This document shows, piece after piece, positions 12,701 through 22,510 of a stretch of 64,000 nt of DNA; positions within the stretch are counted from its first letter, which is position 1, and the number at the start of each line of letters is the position of its first letter. The stretch covers positions 27,822,984 to 27,886,983 of the forward strand of contig NC_092564.1 of the NCBI RefSeq assembly GCF_037975245.1. The letters are read 5' to 3'. Source of the stretch: Apostichopus japonicus. Its lineage: Eukaryota; Echinodermata; Holothuroidea; Aspidochirotida; Stichopodidae. A program made the position numbers and the translations under genes. The notes beneath the pieces are model-generated. The model did no database searches. It was not told where the DNA came from and worked only from the letters and a program-made list of their open reading frames with translations.

Positions 12701-15700
12701 ACTGCTTTGCTATTTAAATGTCCATCTTGACTAGTACTTTAGAACTGCTTTGCTATTTAGATGTCCATCTTGACTAGTACTTTAGAACTGCTTTGCTATT
12801 TAGATGTCCATCTTGACTAGTACTTTAGAACTGCTTTGCTATTTAGATGTCCATCTTGACTAGTACTTTAGAACTGCTTTGCTATATAGATGTCCATCTT
12901 GACTAGTACTTTAGAACTGCTTTGCTATTTAAATGTCCATCTTGACTAGTACTTTAGAACTGCTTTGCTATTTAAATGTCCATCTTGACTAGTACTTTAG
13001 AACTGCTTTGCTATTTAGATGTCCATCTTGACTAGTACTTTAGAACTGCTTTGCTATTTAGATGTCCATCTTGACTAGTACTTTAGAACTGCTTTGCTAT
13101 TTAGATGTCCATCTTGACTAGTACTTTAGAACTGCTTTGCTATATAGATGTCCATCTTGACTAGTACTTTAGAACTGCTTTGCTATTTAAATGTCCATCT
13201 TGACTAGTACTTTAGAACTGCTTTGCTATTTAAATGTCCATCTTGACTAGTACTTTAGAACTGCTTTGCTATTTAAATGTCCATCTTGACTAGTACTTTA
13301 GAACTGCTTTGCTATTTAGATGTCCATCTTGACTAGTACTTTAGAACTGCTTTGCTATTTAGATGTCCATCTTGACTAGTACTTTAGAACTGCTTTGCTA
13401 TTTAAATGTCCATCTTGACTAGTACTCTAGAACTGCTTTGCTATTTAAATGTCCATCTTGACTAGTACTCTAGAACTGCTTTGCTATTTAAATGTCCATC
13501 TTGACTAGTACTCTAGAACTGCTTTGCTATTTAAATGTCCATCTTGACTAGTACTTTAGAACTGCTTTGCTATTTAAATGTCCATCTTGACTAGTACTTT
13601 AGAACTGCTTTGCTATTTAAATGTCCATCTTGACTAGTACTTTAGAACTGCTTTGCTATTTAGATGTCCATCTTGACTAGTACTTTAGAACTGCTTTGCT
13701 ATTTAAATGTCCATCTTGACTAGTACTTTAGAACTGCTTTGCTATTTAAATGTCCATCTTGACTAGTACTTTAGAACTGCTTTGCTCTTTAACTGTATTG
13801 TATTCTCTTGGTTGTCTAAGTCAATTAAATTTGATGTCGTTGATGGCGAAGATGACGAAACAATCCTCCATTCACCACAAATTTAGTCATAATTTTAGTC
13901 AAATTTAGTCAAATTAGTAAATTTGGTCAAAAATTTTCATAATTTTGTAATATTTTCTTTCACTTAGCTGTTTATCTTTGTTATTTCAAATCTGTTGGAG
14001 ACAGCACTGTCTCCCACTTCCAGGAACTGTCTAACTAAAAGGTTTTGTCATACCTCCATTCATGCAGCTGTCTATTGCTAATTTGTTTCCTAGCTTAGTT
14101 TAATTAGTCTACAGCTATAGTGGTAAAAATAACTGCTAAAGGTACAGCTCCTCTTCATCTGCCCTAATTTCATTCATCTCTCCTCCCTTGCCCTCAAAGT
14201 TTGAAAAACCTGGCATCTCTGGAACAAGTCTTTATGAAATATTCAATGAGAGATTCAACCTGTGATAAATAGTCAAGAGATTTGTGTTATTAGTATTATT
14301 GCTTTGTGTCCTTTACATGACGCTACCAGTTAAATAACCCTAAAAATGTAGTACAGGCATCTAATTAAAGAGGGTACTGGACATTACTATGCGTTTGGCA
14401 CTACGGTATGGACGTTACTATGCGTTTGGTACTACGGTATTGATGTTACTATGTGTTTGATACTACAGTATGGATGTTACTATGTGTTTGTACTACGGTA
14501 TGGACGTTCCTATGTGTTTTGTTAAAAGTCATAGAGATGACACTGCATGATGGTGGTCTCTGTGGATGCATACATCTTTAAATGCTACTGTTCTGGTCGT
14601 GTATTATTAAGTATATGAAGTATTGATAGGGTTAAAGAAAGAAGAAAGTGCCAAACTAGAGATCTTTGTCCTGCATTGACAAGTCAACTTTTCTATTAGA
14701 TCCTAGACTTATGAAAAGCGCATGATAGACGTATAATGGTACACACTCGCTTGAGCTTCTGATTCTGTCCGTATATTTAAATCTGCTTCAATAGCTTCCT
14801 GTAACCTCCAAAAGAGCTACAAAAAGAGGATACAATGCATAATTATTCGATTAATTTAGGTTAAACTGATTTTGTGGGGTTTTGCTTTTGGCAGACATTA
14901 ACGAGTGTGAACAAGACAGTCTCCTTTGTTCCGGTGGAAATGAATTTTGCGTCGATACGCAAGGTTCCTACAGATGTGACTGCATCCAAGATCACGTCCG
15001 TTCAGCAGCAGGAACGTGCAATCGTAAGTTAAAGCAACCTATATATAAACTTTACATAAGATTAATGTATTTGGTGTTTTGTATATGTATGCAACTCTCT
15101 GCACACCCATATGGTATATACTCCAGTACATTTGTAAAATGATGTAGGAACATCATGCTAAGAACACCCAATTTCAAATTCAGTGGAGAACAGTGGCTAT
15201 GCATTTTGTACAATTGACCCTCGTTTATGGAATTCTATGCCACATGAACACAGACATTGCCACTCACTGAACAGTTAATTCAAGAAACAGCTTAACCTTT
15301 TCTCTTCCAAAGCGCTTTGGTGTTCCACGATATCAGGGCTACATAAATACTGATTGATGATGATGATGATGGTTTCATTGCTTTGTCATCTGTGCAACCA
15401 CATGTGCAAATCATGTGCAAACCATGTGCATAATGTCGCCATTTGACTAACATGACAGAATCAGTATAAATTTCAATAAACATCTCAATTGAGATTAACT
15501 AATTCACTAAATGATGAGATGTTTAATTTGTTTTATGTTGCTTTAATATCCGATTAAAGGACATGTTTTGTTTTAACAAATATTATAACTACACAATGAC
15601 ATGCCTATCTTGTTCCTTTCCTCACCCCTTTTAGCCTTTTTAGAAATCTTGCTCAGAATTATTGAATTGAACGGGGCCACAGCCACTTTTGAAGAAACAC

Positions 15701-18700
15701 TGTCTCCGATGAGATCTACTGCAATAAATGGTACCGTGTGCAATGTGGTGAGTTATCTTTCATTTGAAGCAACTAAGTTTACAGTCAGGGCAAATTTAAC
15801 CAGTTGTACTCCAATCATCCAAATTTCTGACTGGACGATCCAAAACCATCTTTGGAGTTTGTCTAGTGGAGCTCGACTGGTTCTTTACCTCAAATTCAGA
15901 TTGCAGCCTAACTAGTTACCCCCAAGTAGGTCAAATGATAAATTAAGTGATTGCTTTCATTCACTTAGGAGATATTGAAAATAAAGACAAAAATAGTGGT
16001 TAGGCTTTGGATCCACACAAAGGGGAGTTGGTGTCCTGTTCTACGATAACTACTCATTAATACAACAGTATAAGTTCTGGGTCACTATTTTTTTTTTTTT
16101 TGGGGGGGGGGGGAGGCTACAGGATTTGTTATAACCAAATCCCTTGATCAGACTGCCAAAAGTTGAGAAATTTGAAAATTATAAAAATCCTCACAATTAG
16201 CCCAGAACAGTCATGAGGAGTATTTATGAAGAGAGTGGTTTCTTTTTTTTTCTTACTTTTTTTTCTCTCAAAAGGGTTGTTTCTTCATTCCAAAAGTAAT
16301 GAGTCCTTTTGACCATGTATGGATGGTGTCATTGAAAGGTTACTTCTACACACAATGTGGCTAATTCTTTGACAATTTAGAACATCATACATTAGACATG
16401 TAAGATAAGGTAGTTTAATCTCTCTAAATACTCTGCATCAGCCGGGGACATTCTCTTCAATAATAAATGTAGGCGTAGTAGACTTAAATTTGCCTGGCAG
16501 TATCTGACAGGGTAATAGCACAATAAGGACTGCTGTGCTTTACACTGACCAGTACAATTGATGGCCATGCACCTATATGTAGGGCTAGACTACTAGGTCA
16601 ACTCACAGTATCATGTAACATTAATATCTGCAAATAATATTCATAGTTTACTTTCCCGACCTGCTAAAACAATTGATTGTACTAACATTTGATTGGTTAT
16701 CTGGCGCCGTGTGAAGCTTATATTTTAAGAAGTATTATCTGTTATCTGGCCATTCTGTATATACGTTCATACTAGTATGTTCAGTTGTGGCTCTTTCGGC
16801 CTTCCATATTCAAGGTTATACTCTAACATTTCCTTTCCTATTTCATAGATGTTTTCGATAGTGAGTACTAGATTTCCCTCTGCGATAGGATGTAATGTTG
16901 CCAAATTTCAAAGGGGTTCACTGATTGCCCATGTTACAATACTCCTCGATGACTTGGGGCTATCACAGAATGAAGTACGTACCTACCTGTACTCACAGTT
17001 AAATGACGGCAGATATGTATCGGGCGACGCCTTGGATTCTCTCGTTGTCGATAATTCTACTACAGCAGGTGCTCATTTGTTTTCCTTCATATTTTCTGTG
17101 TTAGGAATAGATTGCAGGACAACTGTCAGGGTTAAATTCTACTTCATAAGACATCGTTATAACTACTTATTATGTTGTTCTTTTCATATTTTTGTGTGTT
17201 TGTGCTGGTGGCAAAGAATTAAAATGGATAAAAAGAAGGAGTGTATTTTACACTTTTCTCTAAAAACAGGTCCAAAATGAAAGCCACTTAGATTTCTCAT
17301 GTCAGATCTTTAGATCTTATACAAAGTATATAAAAAAAGACTACGTTGATGATGCAGTCATTTAGAAATAAAATGGTATGGAATAATTATCTATGTTACA
17401 ATTCATTCTGTACCTTTGGAGAATTTGATAATTGATCGTGTTTATTTATGATTTGCCAGGATTAAACTCATCTTTTAATTGTTTGTTTACCTTATCTCCT
17501 TCCAGTGACCACCGTCCGTGAGTCTTGCACAACACTTAGCTGTGCAAATGGTGGAGTGTGTGACACTGTACCAGAGCTACTTTCTGTGGCCTGCACGTTA
17601 GTATTATGTTTGTACCCGTTGCTTTTAATATATACTTATTGGAGGGATTAACAAATGTAAAGGATAACTTTAGTAGTCATAAAAGTAAATTTGATATATT
17701 ATAGATCATTATAATAAAAAAATTATAAAAAAAGTTCTATCAGGGCAGGTACCTTGTATAATTTCTGTAACACTGTTAATTATTGCAAAATATGACCCTT
17801 TAAATTGCCACGGTTCCCTCCAAATGTGACTGGACTATATGTAGACTATATAGTCTATATGTAGACTATATGTAGAATACGTATATAGACTATGTAGAAT
17901 ACGTATGTAGAATACGTATGTAGACTATATGTAGACTATATGTAGACTCATACACAGACCAGTATATAGGTGTGTTCCTCAGATGCAACACAACACACAA
18001 TGGCCATACAAGACTGATGGTTGGAATTACTAAAGAATGAACAGCTTCCCCAGACAACTCAGAAAATCACACTAGATTTAATGGTCCTCTACAAACAATG
18101 CTTGATAAATCTGACATTTCAATGCCATCAATGTTAGCATTTTACCTTGAAAGTACAGATAGAAGTAAACCAGTACACTGCAGATCATAGTGGTTCCATG
18201 ACATCACAGATTTACAAATTTCCAGCCCGCCCCCTCCTGAGCTCCTCCCTCCCCCAACCCCAGACAAGAGTTTTAGACTAAGGCATTTCCCAAAAGGAGC
18301 AAGAATTTTTCTTAGTCTGCTTTTAGGGGAGCTGTTCATCACAAATGTCAAATAAAGCTGGGTTGGTCTCCCCTTTTTAGTACTAAGATGATCTACAATT
18401 AAAGTAGTCATCAAAAGCAAAGCATAGAGTATAGAATAGGCCTTTACTGTTCAGGGATTTATGTAAGCAAAAGGGGGGGAGGGGTTGAGGGGATGATTAA
18501 AAGGTAGTATCATATTGTCAATCATTTGCAACACGAAATGTATCAAAACTTGGATTTCATGTGCCCTAGTTCAGAGGCGGTGGCATTTGAAGCAATGAGG
18601 CTTAGCACTCGGGAGGTTCTGGGTTCGATCCCTGGTCAGGTCATAGGTGGGTTTTGCATACAATGAAATGACTTTCTAAACTTGAAAAAATTCCAAATTT

Positions 18701-21124
18701 GAGTTAAAATGTTGAATTGGAAGCCACCCGAAGTGAAAGTTGTAATTCATGAACCCTTGCGGGCTTCTCCCACATTTGGGGTCCTTAAGCATTGTAAAAA
18801 TAACTGCTGATTATTATTGTACAGTAAATATTGCATATCCAATATTTATCCAAGTTTTTTTTTTACCTTTTGCAATGCATCTTTGATTGCAGGTGTGGAC
18901 CTACTTTTGAGGGGATTAGATGTCAAACACCAATCATAACTCCGCAACTCCCTAGTGAAGGTAATCATTGTAACCAATAGGGTCCATCTTCCAAGTATTA
19001 TCTGGAAAATATGTACATATATATAATTCTTCACAATGCATAGGCTCGACAGAGTCTTAATAATATCATCAAGAATTGAAATATAAGCTTGACCCAAATC
19101 ACTCAACAGTCTCATAGTATTTGATTAAAATGGGGTGAACATTATTTTACACGTGGCTACTTTGTGATACAAAAAGCAGACTTACAGTTACCTAACAGTT
19201 CTTTATTTTTTTTTTAGGGGGGGGGGGGAGTGGGGGCAGGCACTGGATTGTTATCTGAAATAAAATACTTTATTCTGGTTTCTGGTTGAGGTGTTCTATA
19301 GTTAACCATCACCTTTTAAACATGGAGGGAATCACCATCAATATCATACCCACTGATTTCCTTAAAGAAAGTTGGCCACCTCGTCAAACAAAGAAATGTA
19401 CCGTCTGAGAACCAAGTAATTTACCAAGTAATTATAAACTTGGGACTGGATAGATGCAGGTGATGTCAATTCTAGACAAGTCCAACTGGAGAACTGGAAG
19501 GAACTGGTAGATACAAGCCAAGTTACTGGAGTATACATTAACACTAATCACTAGTTAAAAAGATCAAAGTAATCTCTCATCTTAAGGAGAGTATATAGCT
19601 GGGGTGACCTGACATTATTCACATTCTTGACCTGAATGATGCATGTAGAACACCATATTCTGCTGACTCTTGATAATACCTGAATTTTGTTGTTTATTTC
19701 CTTCTCTAGCTGAACCTTTAGATACGATAGTCATTGTTCTGATAGCAGCAGGAGGCTTCGTGTTCTTGTTCCTGATTATATGCTGCATTCTGTGCATCGT
19801 GGTGTGTACAAGGAGGCAGAGTCCAGACCTTCACCCAGGGAACCCCTGGGTTGATCCAATCAAATCTAGGCCCGGATTTGATGAAGTACAAATGGAACCA
19901 TTCAGTCACAATGTAAGTGTTACAAGTTCGTGGATGCCATGGTTATAGGCATGGTGCCAATATGCACGTTGTGGGGAGGAAGCTTGCATTAGTGATATGA
20001 ACCTGTATGGATGGAGCTTTTGTTACGTTCCCTAGCTTCCACCTCCGGCCTCTGTGGATAGCCTCTGGCTGCAAGAATGACCCTTCACTGCAGTGTTCCC
20101 CCAGAGATATCCCTTCTCTCCCAGGCAAATCCAAGGGACCAGGTTCCCTTGGAGATGCATGTTGCTATGCATTAGTCTAAGAGCACAGACGCCTGATTGC
20201 TTTGTCCCAATCATGGTCAGAATATTGCATCGTCAATGGGAAAAAAAAAAAAAACACTTTGCACAATCTTAAATGTGGTGAACATGTATTTCTTCTCTCA
20301 GCTTCTTTCATGATAGCTTATTTGACATTTATATAGTACTTTTTGCCACAATTTCCTTAATTTAACTCAAATTACAACAAGTGACAAACTATAAACACAT
20401 AAACACTTGTCAAGGTGCACACAACTATTCAAAATAATCATGAGAAATTAGACAAGCATGCCTAATAACTTGTTTGAAAGTACACTCAATTAAATTTAAA
20501 CTTATGTTTTATGTATCCACACCCACTTTCATTGAATAGTTAATTGAACACTTTGCATAGAAACTATTAAAAAAAAAACTATGATAGCTCTGTCATGTTA
20601 ATGATATTAATTTAAAAAAGAAAGAAAGTAGTCTACCCTTCAAGACAGTCCAATGATCGTTAACTGAATAGAATGGGAGTTCAGCAAGTGAGTGGCCTGC
20701 GTGTGTGGAAAGGTCGTCAAGCGAGACTGGCACTTTGAATCTGGAAAAGGTGATATAAACAACAAAGGGTTGAGGTTTGTTTACTCTGGGCAAAGTCTAT
20801 TTTCTTTGTCACTGTTCATGAACCTCTCCCCCTTAATGGTGTTATGACAGGGCTGGGGGACAGTGGTCGTTTTTTCTAAGTTACGCTAATATTTTATCAC
20901 CTTTGTTTTAGGATCCATTCGACCGCGACTACGAGCAAGAGTCGGGAAGGCGTACTCCAAATCTCTACGGATCAAGAAACAACGGCTATATTGCTGACGA
21001 AGACGACATAGACTGGAGTCCTTCCTTCCAGCCTCAAGTGCAACCTGCACCTCGTACCAGAATATTTGATTCGAGAGGAATCCCAAATCAGTTCAGCAGT
21101 AGAGATTATCCAGAACTTTACTGA
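583..21124 (+). CDS. Multi-EGF / SEA-domain type I membrane protein, 5'-partial (17 exons in window)
   Basis: The 3' part of a cell-surface protein gene; the start lies left of the window because the first exon seen is internal (phase 1). Exons: 583-708, 1836-1973, 2967-3095, 5016-5141, 7363-7485, 7872-7994, 8911-9039, 10185-10319, 11113-11232, 12469-12597, 14895-15023, 15635-15747, 16849-17068, 17506-17596, 18893-18960, 19710-19912, 20912-21124. All have AG/GT borders and their phases chain without a break to the TGA at 21122, giving about 770 residues. Order: eleven EGF modules (ten with the C-x-[DN]-x4-[FY]-x-C-x-C hydroxylation pattern), SEA domain, one Notch-style EGF, transmembrane helix, and a tail of about 100 residues. 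EGF-SEA-EGF-TM resembles membrane mucins such as MUC13, but no Ser/Thr-rich mucin stretch is visible here, so no symbol is given. Likely an adhesion or matrix receptor (inference). Confidence 0.88.
1183..1488 (+). mobile_element. tRNA-derived SINE
   Basis: A-box-like tggccaattggccaaggc at about 1190 and a B box ggttcgattc at about 1238 form a tRNA-related head. A body with ccttgggcaagatgctttat and gcctctctccaccctacagg follows. The tail is agcactatataaattg plus (att)n ending near 1488. This layout is typical of SINEs in aquatic animals. Confidence 0.8.
1836..1973 (+). CDS. Exon: calcium-binding EGF module 2
   Basis: A 138-nt phase 1-1 exon, the longest EGF exon here: the C1-C2 loop is extended (ASQGIGEVE). 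It starts DINEC and has CQNTAGSFLCNC. Confidence 0.93.
1974..2966 (+). other. Intron, no further feature seen
   Basis: About 1 kb between EGF exons 2 and 3. Only a short (gaaa)n stretch near 2112 stands out. No extra EGF exon or recognisable repeat was found. Confidence 0.6.
2967..3095 (+). CDS. Exon: calcium-binding EGF module 3
   Basis: A 129-nt phase 1-1 exon. DIDEC start, CENTMGSFTCNC core, donor CTTG/gtaagg. All six cysteines are present. Confidence 0.93.
3096..5015 (+). other. Intron, mostly unique sequence
   Basis: About 1.9 kb with a C-run at 4138-4149 and a tRNA-like SINE head at 4776-4850. No EGF-type exon was found in it. Confidence 0.6.
4776..4850 (+). mobile_element. tRNA-like SINE head or tRNA pseudogene
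   Basis: A box tagctaagttggtagagtg and B box gggttagaatccc are spaced as in a tRNA, with ggcttttgac between, reminiscent of tRNA-Lys(TTT). The acceptor and anticodon stems do not pair cleanly, so this is not an intact tRNA gene. Confidence 0.55.
5016..5141 (+). CDS. Exon: calcium-binding EGF module 4
   Basis: A 126-nt phase 1-1 exon. DIDEC start, CANTLGSYQCVC core, donor GTCG/gtaagg. Confidence 0.93.
5695..6760 (+). mobile_element. Broken non-LTR retrotransposon (LINE) remnant
   Basis: Conceptual fragments match LINE reverse transcriptase polyproteins. A linker (LYRKYLQAK.. then NVLREAKKK) lies at about 5700-5810. An RT finger segment (IVSKLIKSNKSAGFDDVNV) lies at about 6112-6170. After a frame change comes KVIPIFKSG-like sequence, then near 6440 the C-terminal LPYLDYCTIVWGSTNYS. 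The catalytic palm (F/YADD) between about 6340 and 6420 is missing, and several frameshifts and stops are present. A dead copy in an intron of the EGF gene; CR1/L2/Jockey-like, clade not resolved. Confidence 0.75.
7363..7485 (+). CDS. Exon: calcium-binding EGF module 5
   Basis: A 123-nt phase 1-1 exon. DLDEC start, CQNTEGSFECVC core, donor GCAG/gtacga. Only 386 bp separates it from the next EGF exon. Confidence 0.93.
7872..7994 (+). CDS. Exon: EGF module 6, calcium consensus degraded
   Basis: A 123-nt phase 1-1 exon. It opens DILEC instead of D-I-[DN]-E-C, and its core reads CTELIGSFRCDC, with Glu where Asp/Asn is expected. All six cysteines remain, so the fold is probably kept, but calcium binding and hydroxylation are doubtful. 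Confidence 0.9.
8077..8562. repeat. 97-bp tandem repeat, 5 copies
   Basis: The marker catgtcc recurs at 8103, 8200, 8297, 8394 and 8491, exactly 97 bp apart. Units contain ttgcctttcttgag-type and gagcctgttccatgggctac segments and differ at a few positions. Intronic, between EGF exons 6 and 7. Confidence 0.95.
8911..9039 (+). CDS. Exon: calcium-binding EGF module 7
   Basis: A 129-nt phase 1-1 exon. DVNEC start, CVNSVGSYSCDC core, donor ATTG/gtaagt. Confidence 0.93.
9040..10184 (+). other. Intron with a short duplicated segment
   Basis: About 1.1 kb. A roughly 60-bp unit with gagataaaatcaaaaagctg is repeated at about 9790-9900. Nothing else is recognised. Confidence 0.55.
10185..10319 (+). 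CDS. Exon: calcium-binding EGF module 8
   Basis: A 135-nt phase 1-1 exon. DIDEC start, slightly long C1-C3 spacing, CDNTVGSFTCIC core, donor ATAG/gtatgc. Confidence 0.92.
   Translation: MLMNASQVKTHVIYQNKKLVIIQWVHSHVFALKVISVRILVMLV
10320..11112 (+). other. Intron with a possible repeat fragment
   Basis: A G-rich stretch at 10360-10395, an AT microsatellite at about 10711-10752, and 10760-10990 which has the phrase aggtcagagattaaaggtca, reminiscent of the 'ggtcaaaggtca' family found elsewhere in the window. Confidence 0.4.
11113..11232 (+). CDS. Exon: EGF module 9
   Basis: A 120-nt phase 1-1 exon, the shortest EGF exon. It starts GINEC (the first Asp is Gly because the split codon is G|GT) and has CVDGDSGFTCVC with the hydroxylatable Asp. 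Donor CAAA/gtaagt. Confidence 0.9.
11233..12468 (+). other. Intron, nothing recognised
   Basis: About 1.2 kb of apparently unique A/T-rich sequence apart from a C-rich run near 11260-11310. No coding signal found. Confidence 0.55.
12469..12597 (+). CDS. Exon: calcium-binding EGF module 10
   Basis: A 129-nt phase 1-1 exon. NENEC start (split codon A|AT), CRDIEGTFACDC core, donor GATA/gtgagt. Its intron begins almost directly with the 43-bp minisatellite. Confidence 0.92.
12641..13793. repeat. 43-bp minisatellite, about 27 copies, with higher-order structure
   Basis: Near-identical 43-bp units (cttgactagtactttagaac plus tgctttgctatttaaatgtc plus cat). Variants tttaaat, tttagat and tatagat follow one another in order. 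The first twelve units read A-A-G-G-G-T twice, which implies duplication of a six-unit (258-bp) block. Three neighbouring units near 13420-13510 share actctag. Intronic, between EGF exons 10 and 11. Confidence 0.97.
14379..14520. repeat. 31-bp tandem repeat, about 4.5 diverged copies
   Basis: Units of the form ggacgttactatgcgtttgg plus tactacggtat recur at 31-bp steps from 14379. Intronic. Confidence 0.85.
14895..15023 (+). CDS. Exon: calcium-binding EGF module 11
   Basis: A 129-nt phase 1-1 exon. NINEC start, CVDTQGSYRCDC core. The usual Gly-Tyr/Phe after C5 is absent (CIQDHVRS). Last EGF before the SEA domain. Confidence 0.92.
15635..15747 (+). CDS. Exon: N-terminal half of SEA domain
   Basis: A 113-nt exon, phase 1 in and phase 0 out. 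It carries hydrophobic/acidic sequence (FLEILLRIIEL) and an N-glycosylation site (NGT) near its end. The acceptor at 15633-15634 is chosen because it preserves the frame from the last EGF exon into the next SEA exon. A second AG eight bases further would break that frame. Confidence 0.78.
15748..16848 (+). other. Intron inside the SEA domain
   Basis: About 1.1 kb separating the two SEA exons. It contains a T-run followed by a G-run at about 16089-16113. No gene signal seen. Confidence 0.55.
16849..17068 (+). CDS. Exon: C-terminal half of SEA domain with GS cleavage motif
   Basis: A 220-nt exon, phase 0 in and phase 1 out. It reads VAKFQRGSLIAHVTILL, matching the SEA pattern F-x-x-G-S-[hydrophobic] that self-cleaves between Gly and Ser in MUC1-type domains (family knowledge). 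It continues with a helix-like stretch (QNEVRTYLYSQL) and an NST glycosylation site. Cleavage is inferred, not shown. Confidence 0.85.
17506..17596 (+). CDS. Exon: first part of membrane-proximal EGF domain
   Basis: A 91-nt exon, phase 1 in and phase 2 out. It carries C-TTLS-C-ANGGV-C and a fourth cysteine. The intron splits this EGF between C4 and C5, unlike the one-exon modules upstream. Confidence 0.87.
17825..17955. repeat. Degenerate tatatgtagac repeat
   Basis: Short alternating units tatatgtagac and tacgtatgtagaa, about 11-13 bp each, clustered in an intron. Confidence 0.8.
18568..18825 (+). mobile_element. tRNA-related SINE, second family
   Basis: B box gggttcgatccc at about 18621 with A-box-like ggcggtggcatttgaagc upstream. 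The body carries ttggaagccacccgaagtga and tgaacccttgcgggcttctc, and the tail has gattattatt. A body-only relative lies at 36985-37115. Confidence 0.7.
18893..18960 (+). CDS. Exon: second part of membrane-proximal EGF domain
   Basis: A 68-nt exon, phase 2 in and phase 1 out. CGPTFEGIRC supplies C5 and C6, completing a Notch/laminin-type EGF with NGG. A short linker follows. Confidence 0.87.
19710..19912 (+). CDS. Exon: transmembrane helix and start of cytoplasmic tail
   Basis: A 203-nt exon, phase 1 in and phase 0 out. About 26 hydrophobic residues (IVIVLIAAGGFVFLFLIICC and on) contain three cysteines that could be palmitoylated, followed by the stop-transfer TRRQ. The tail begins with a Pro-rich segment (HPGNPWVDP). 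Confidence 0.9.
19913..20911 (+). other. Last intron of the EGF/SEA gene
   Basis: About 1 kb with A-runs near 20240 and 20570. No repeat family or exon identified. Confidence 0.5.
20912..21124 (+). CDS. Exon: cytoplasmic tail and stop
   Basis: A 213-nt last exon. The tail opens DPFDRDYEQ (DPF is the AP2-appendage type endocytic motif), has an acidic patch (ADEDDID), several tyrosines and ends YPELY before TGA. Endocytic use of DPF is inference. Confidence 0.87.
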   Translation, partial: DPFDRDYEQESGRRTPNLYGSRNNGYIADEDDIDWSPSFQPQVQPAPRTRIFDSRGIPNQFSSRDYPELY

Positions 21125-22510
21125 TCACTTTTGGAAGTTAACTAATCACTTTTGGAAGTTAACTGATCATTTTGAGTACTCTGCTTACTAATGTTTTTCA
21201 TCATTGTGTTAATCCTGACTGATCTATTGCTGGCGGTAGCTGTTCAGTTGCATCCAAGTTACATTCCTGCACTATTCGCAAAGCCCACCCATCATTCCAG
21301 GCTGTGCTGCATGTTGATTAGTGTAGGCCTTCATTTATCTTGTGATAGGATATGATTTGCTGTCAAGTTAATGCAGAGTGCTGGTGGTCTGCTTATGCAA
21401 TTTGAACAGGAATTTATTTTTTGGGGGGTGGAAAAATGCTGAAAAGTTCAGTTTGGATATATTCAAGTCTTTTTTATGAAATTATCTAGTATAATATTAA
21501 CCAAACCATATTTGTAAACATTCTGCAAATATGCTGGAAATCTTTTCAGTCCATTATTGAAGAAATGTATATTTAACTATACATGTGTAATTATAAACAA
21601 ATTGTAAAGAAAATAGTATAATAGCCTGTTTTAAGAAAAGATTGTTTCTGAACTGTTGTATTTTGATCTGTTCATTCCGCCCCCCGCCCCTCCCCACCCC
21701 TTTAAATGTGTATACATATTGTAACTCCTTCAGATGTGTTCTTTGGCAAGAACAAATTCCAATGGATTGTTTCTCTTATCTGTGTATATTCTGTGACTTG
21801 TGCGACAAATCAAATTTCTTTCTTTTCTATATATATAACCAGGGGGGGGGACTGGCCATATGAGCATTTAGGCAATGCCCAGTGGGCCGGTGTGCCCGCT
21901 GGTTGGGTATGAAAATGGGCCTCTAGCTTGGTAAACAACTTACAGCCAATTTAATGAATCATGGCTGCCGACCTAGCCTATATGTGAAGGATGCCCTGGC
22001 TGGTTTTAAGACTTCTCCTCTCTAAACATAAATTAATAATGTGTATATATCATGCAAGTGTCCTACCCTGGTATGTCTTTCACAATGGATATATTAAATG
22101 TCATGTGTATAGTAAATGTAAGTTCCAAGTTCTTCATTACAAACCAAGATACATTTGATATTGTTTAACTGCTTCTGCAAACTTGCTTGTGTCTCTGACA
22201 CTTTATACATCATTGTAGTCCAATCATAAATTGCATTTATTAACCTAACGTATGTATAAGTTTAAATGTAATTAACTAAAACAATGAAGCCATGTGAAAT
22301 GTGTCAAACTCTACAACTGTCACACTTACCGTCTGGCCTCTGTTTCATTTGATACATTTATGAGAGCTGTAGTAGCCACTTGCCAACAATATATCATGAT
22401 GTATTTAAAACACAAAACAAAATCAAGTTAGGGGAATTTTTTATTTTTATTTTTCCTATCCAATTCAATTCAATTGCTTAAGAAAGGACAATAAAACTAA
22501 GGAACTAGGC
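21125..22510 (+). other. Probable 3' UTR of the EGF/SEA gene
   Basis: A/T-rich sequence without a coding signal. The first AATAAA seen after the stop codon is near 22489 (gacaataaaact), so the transcript may end about 22.5 kb. The exact site cannot be fixed from sequence. A short repeat (aactgatcacttttggaagtt-like) follows the stop. Confidence 0.4.
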
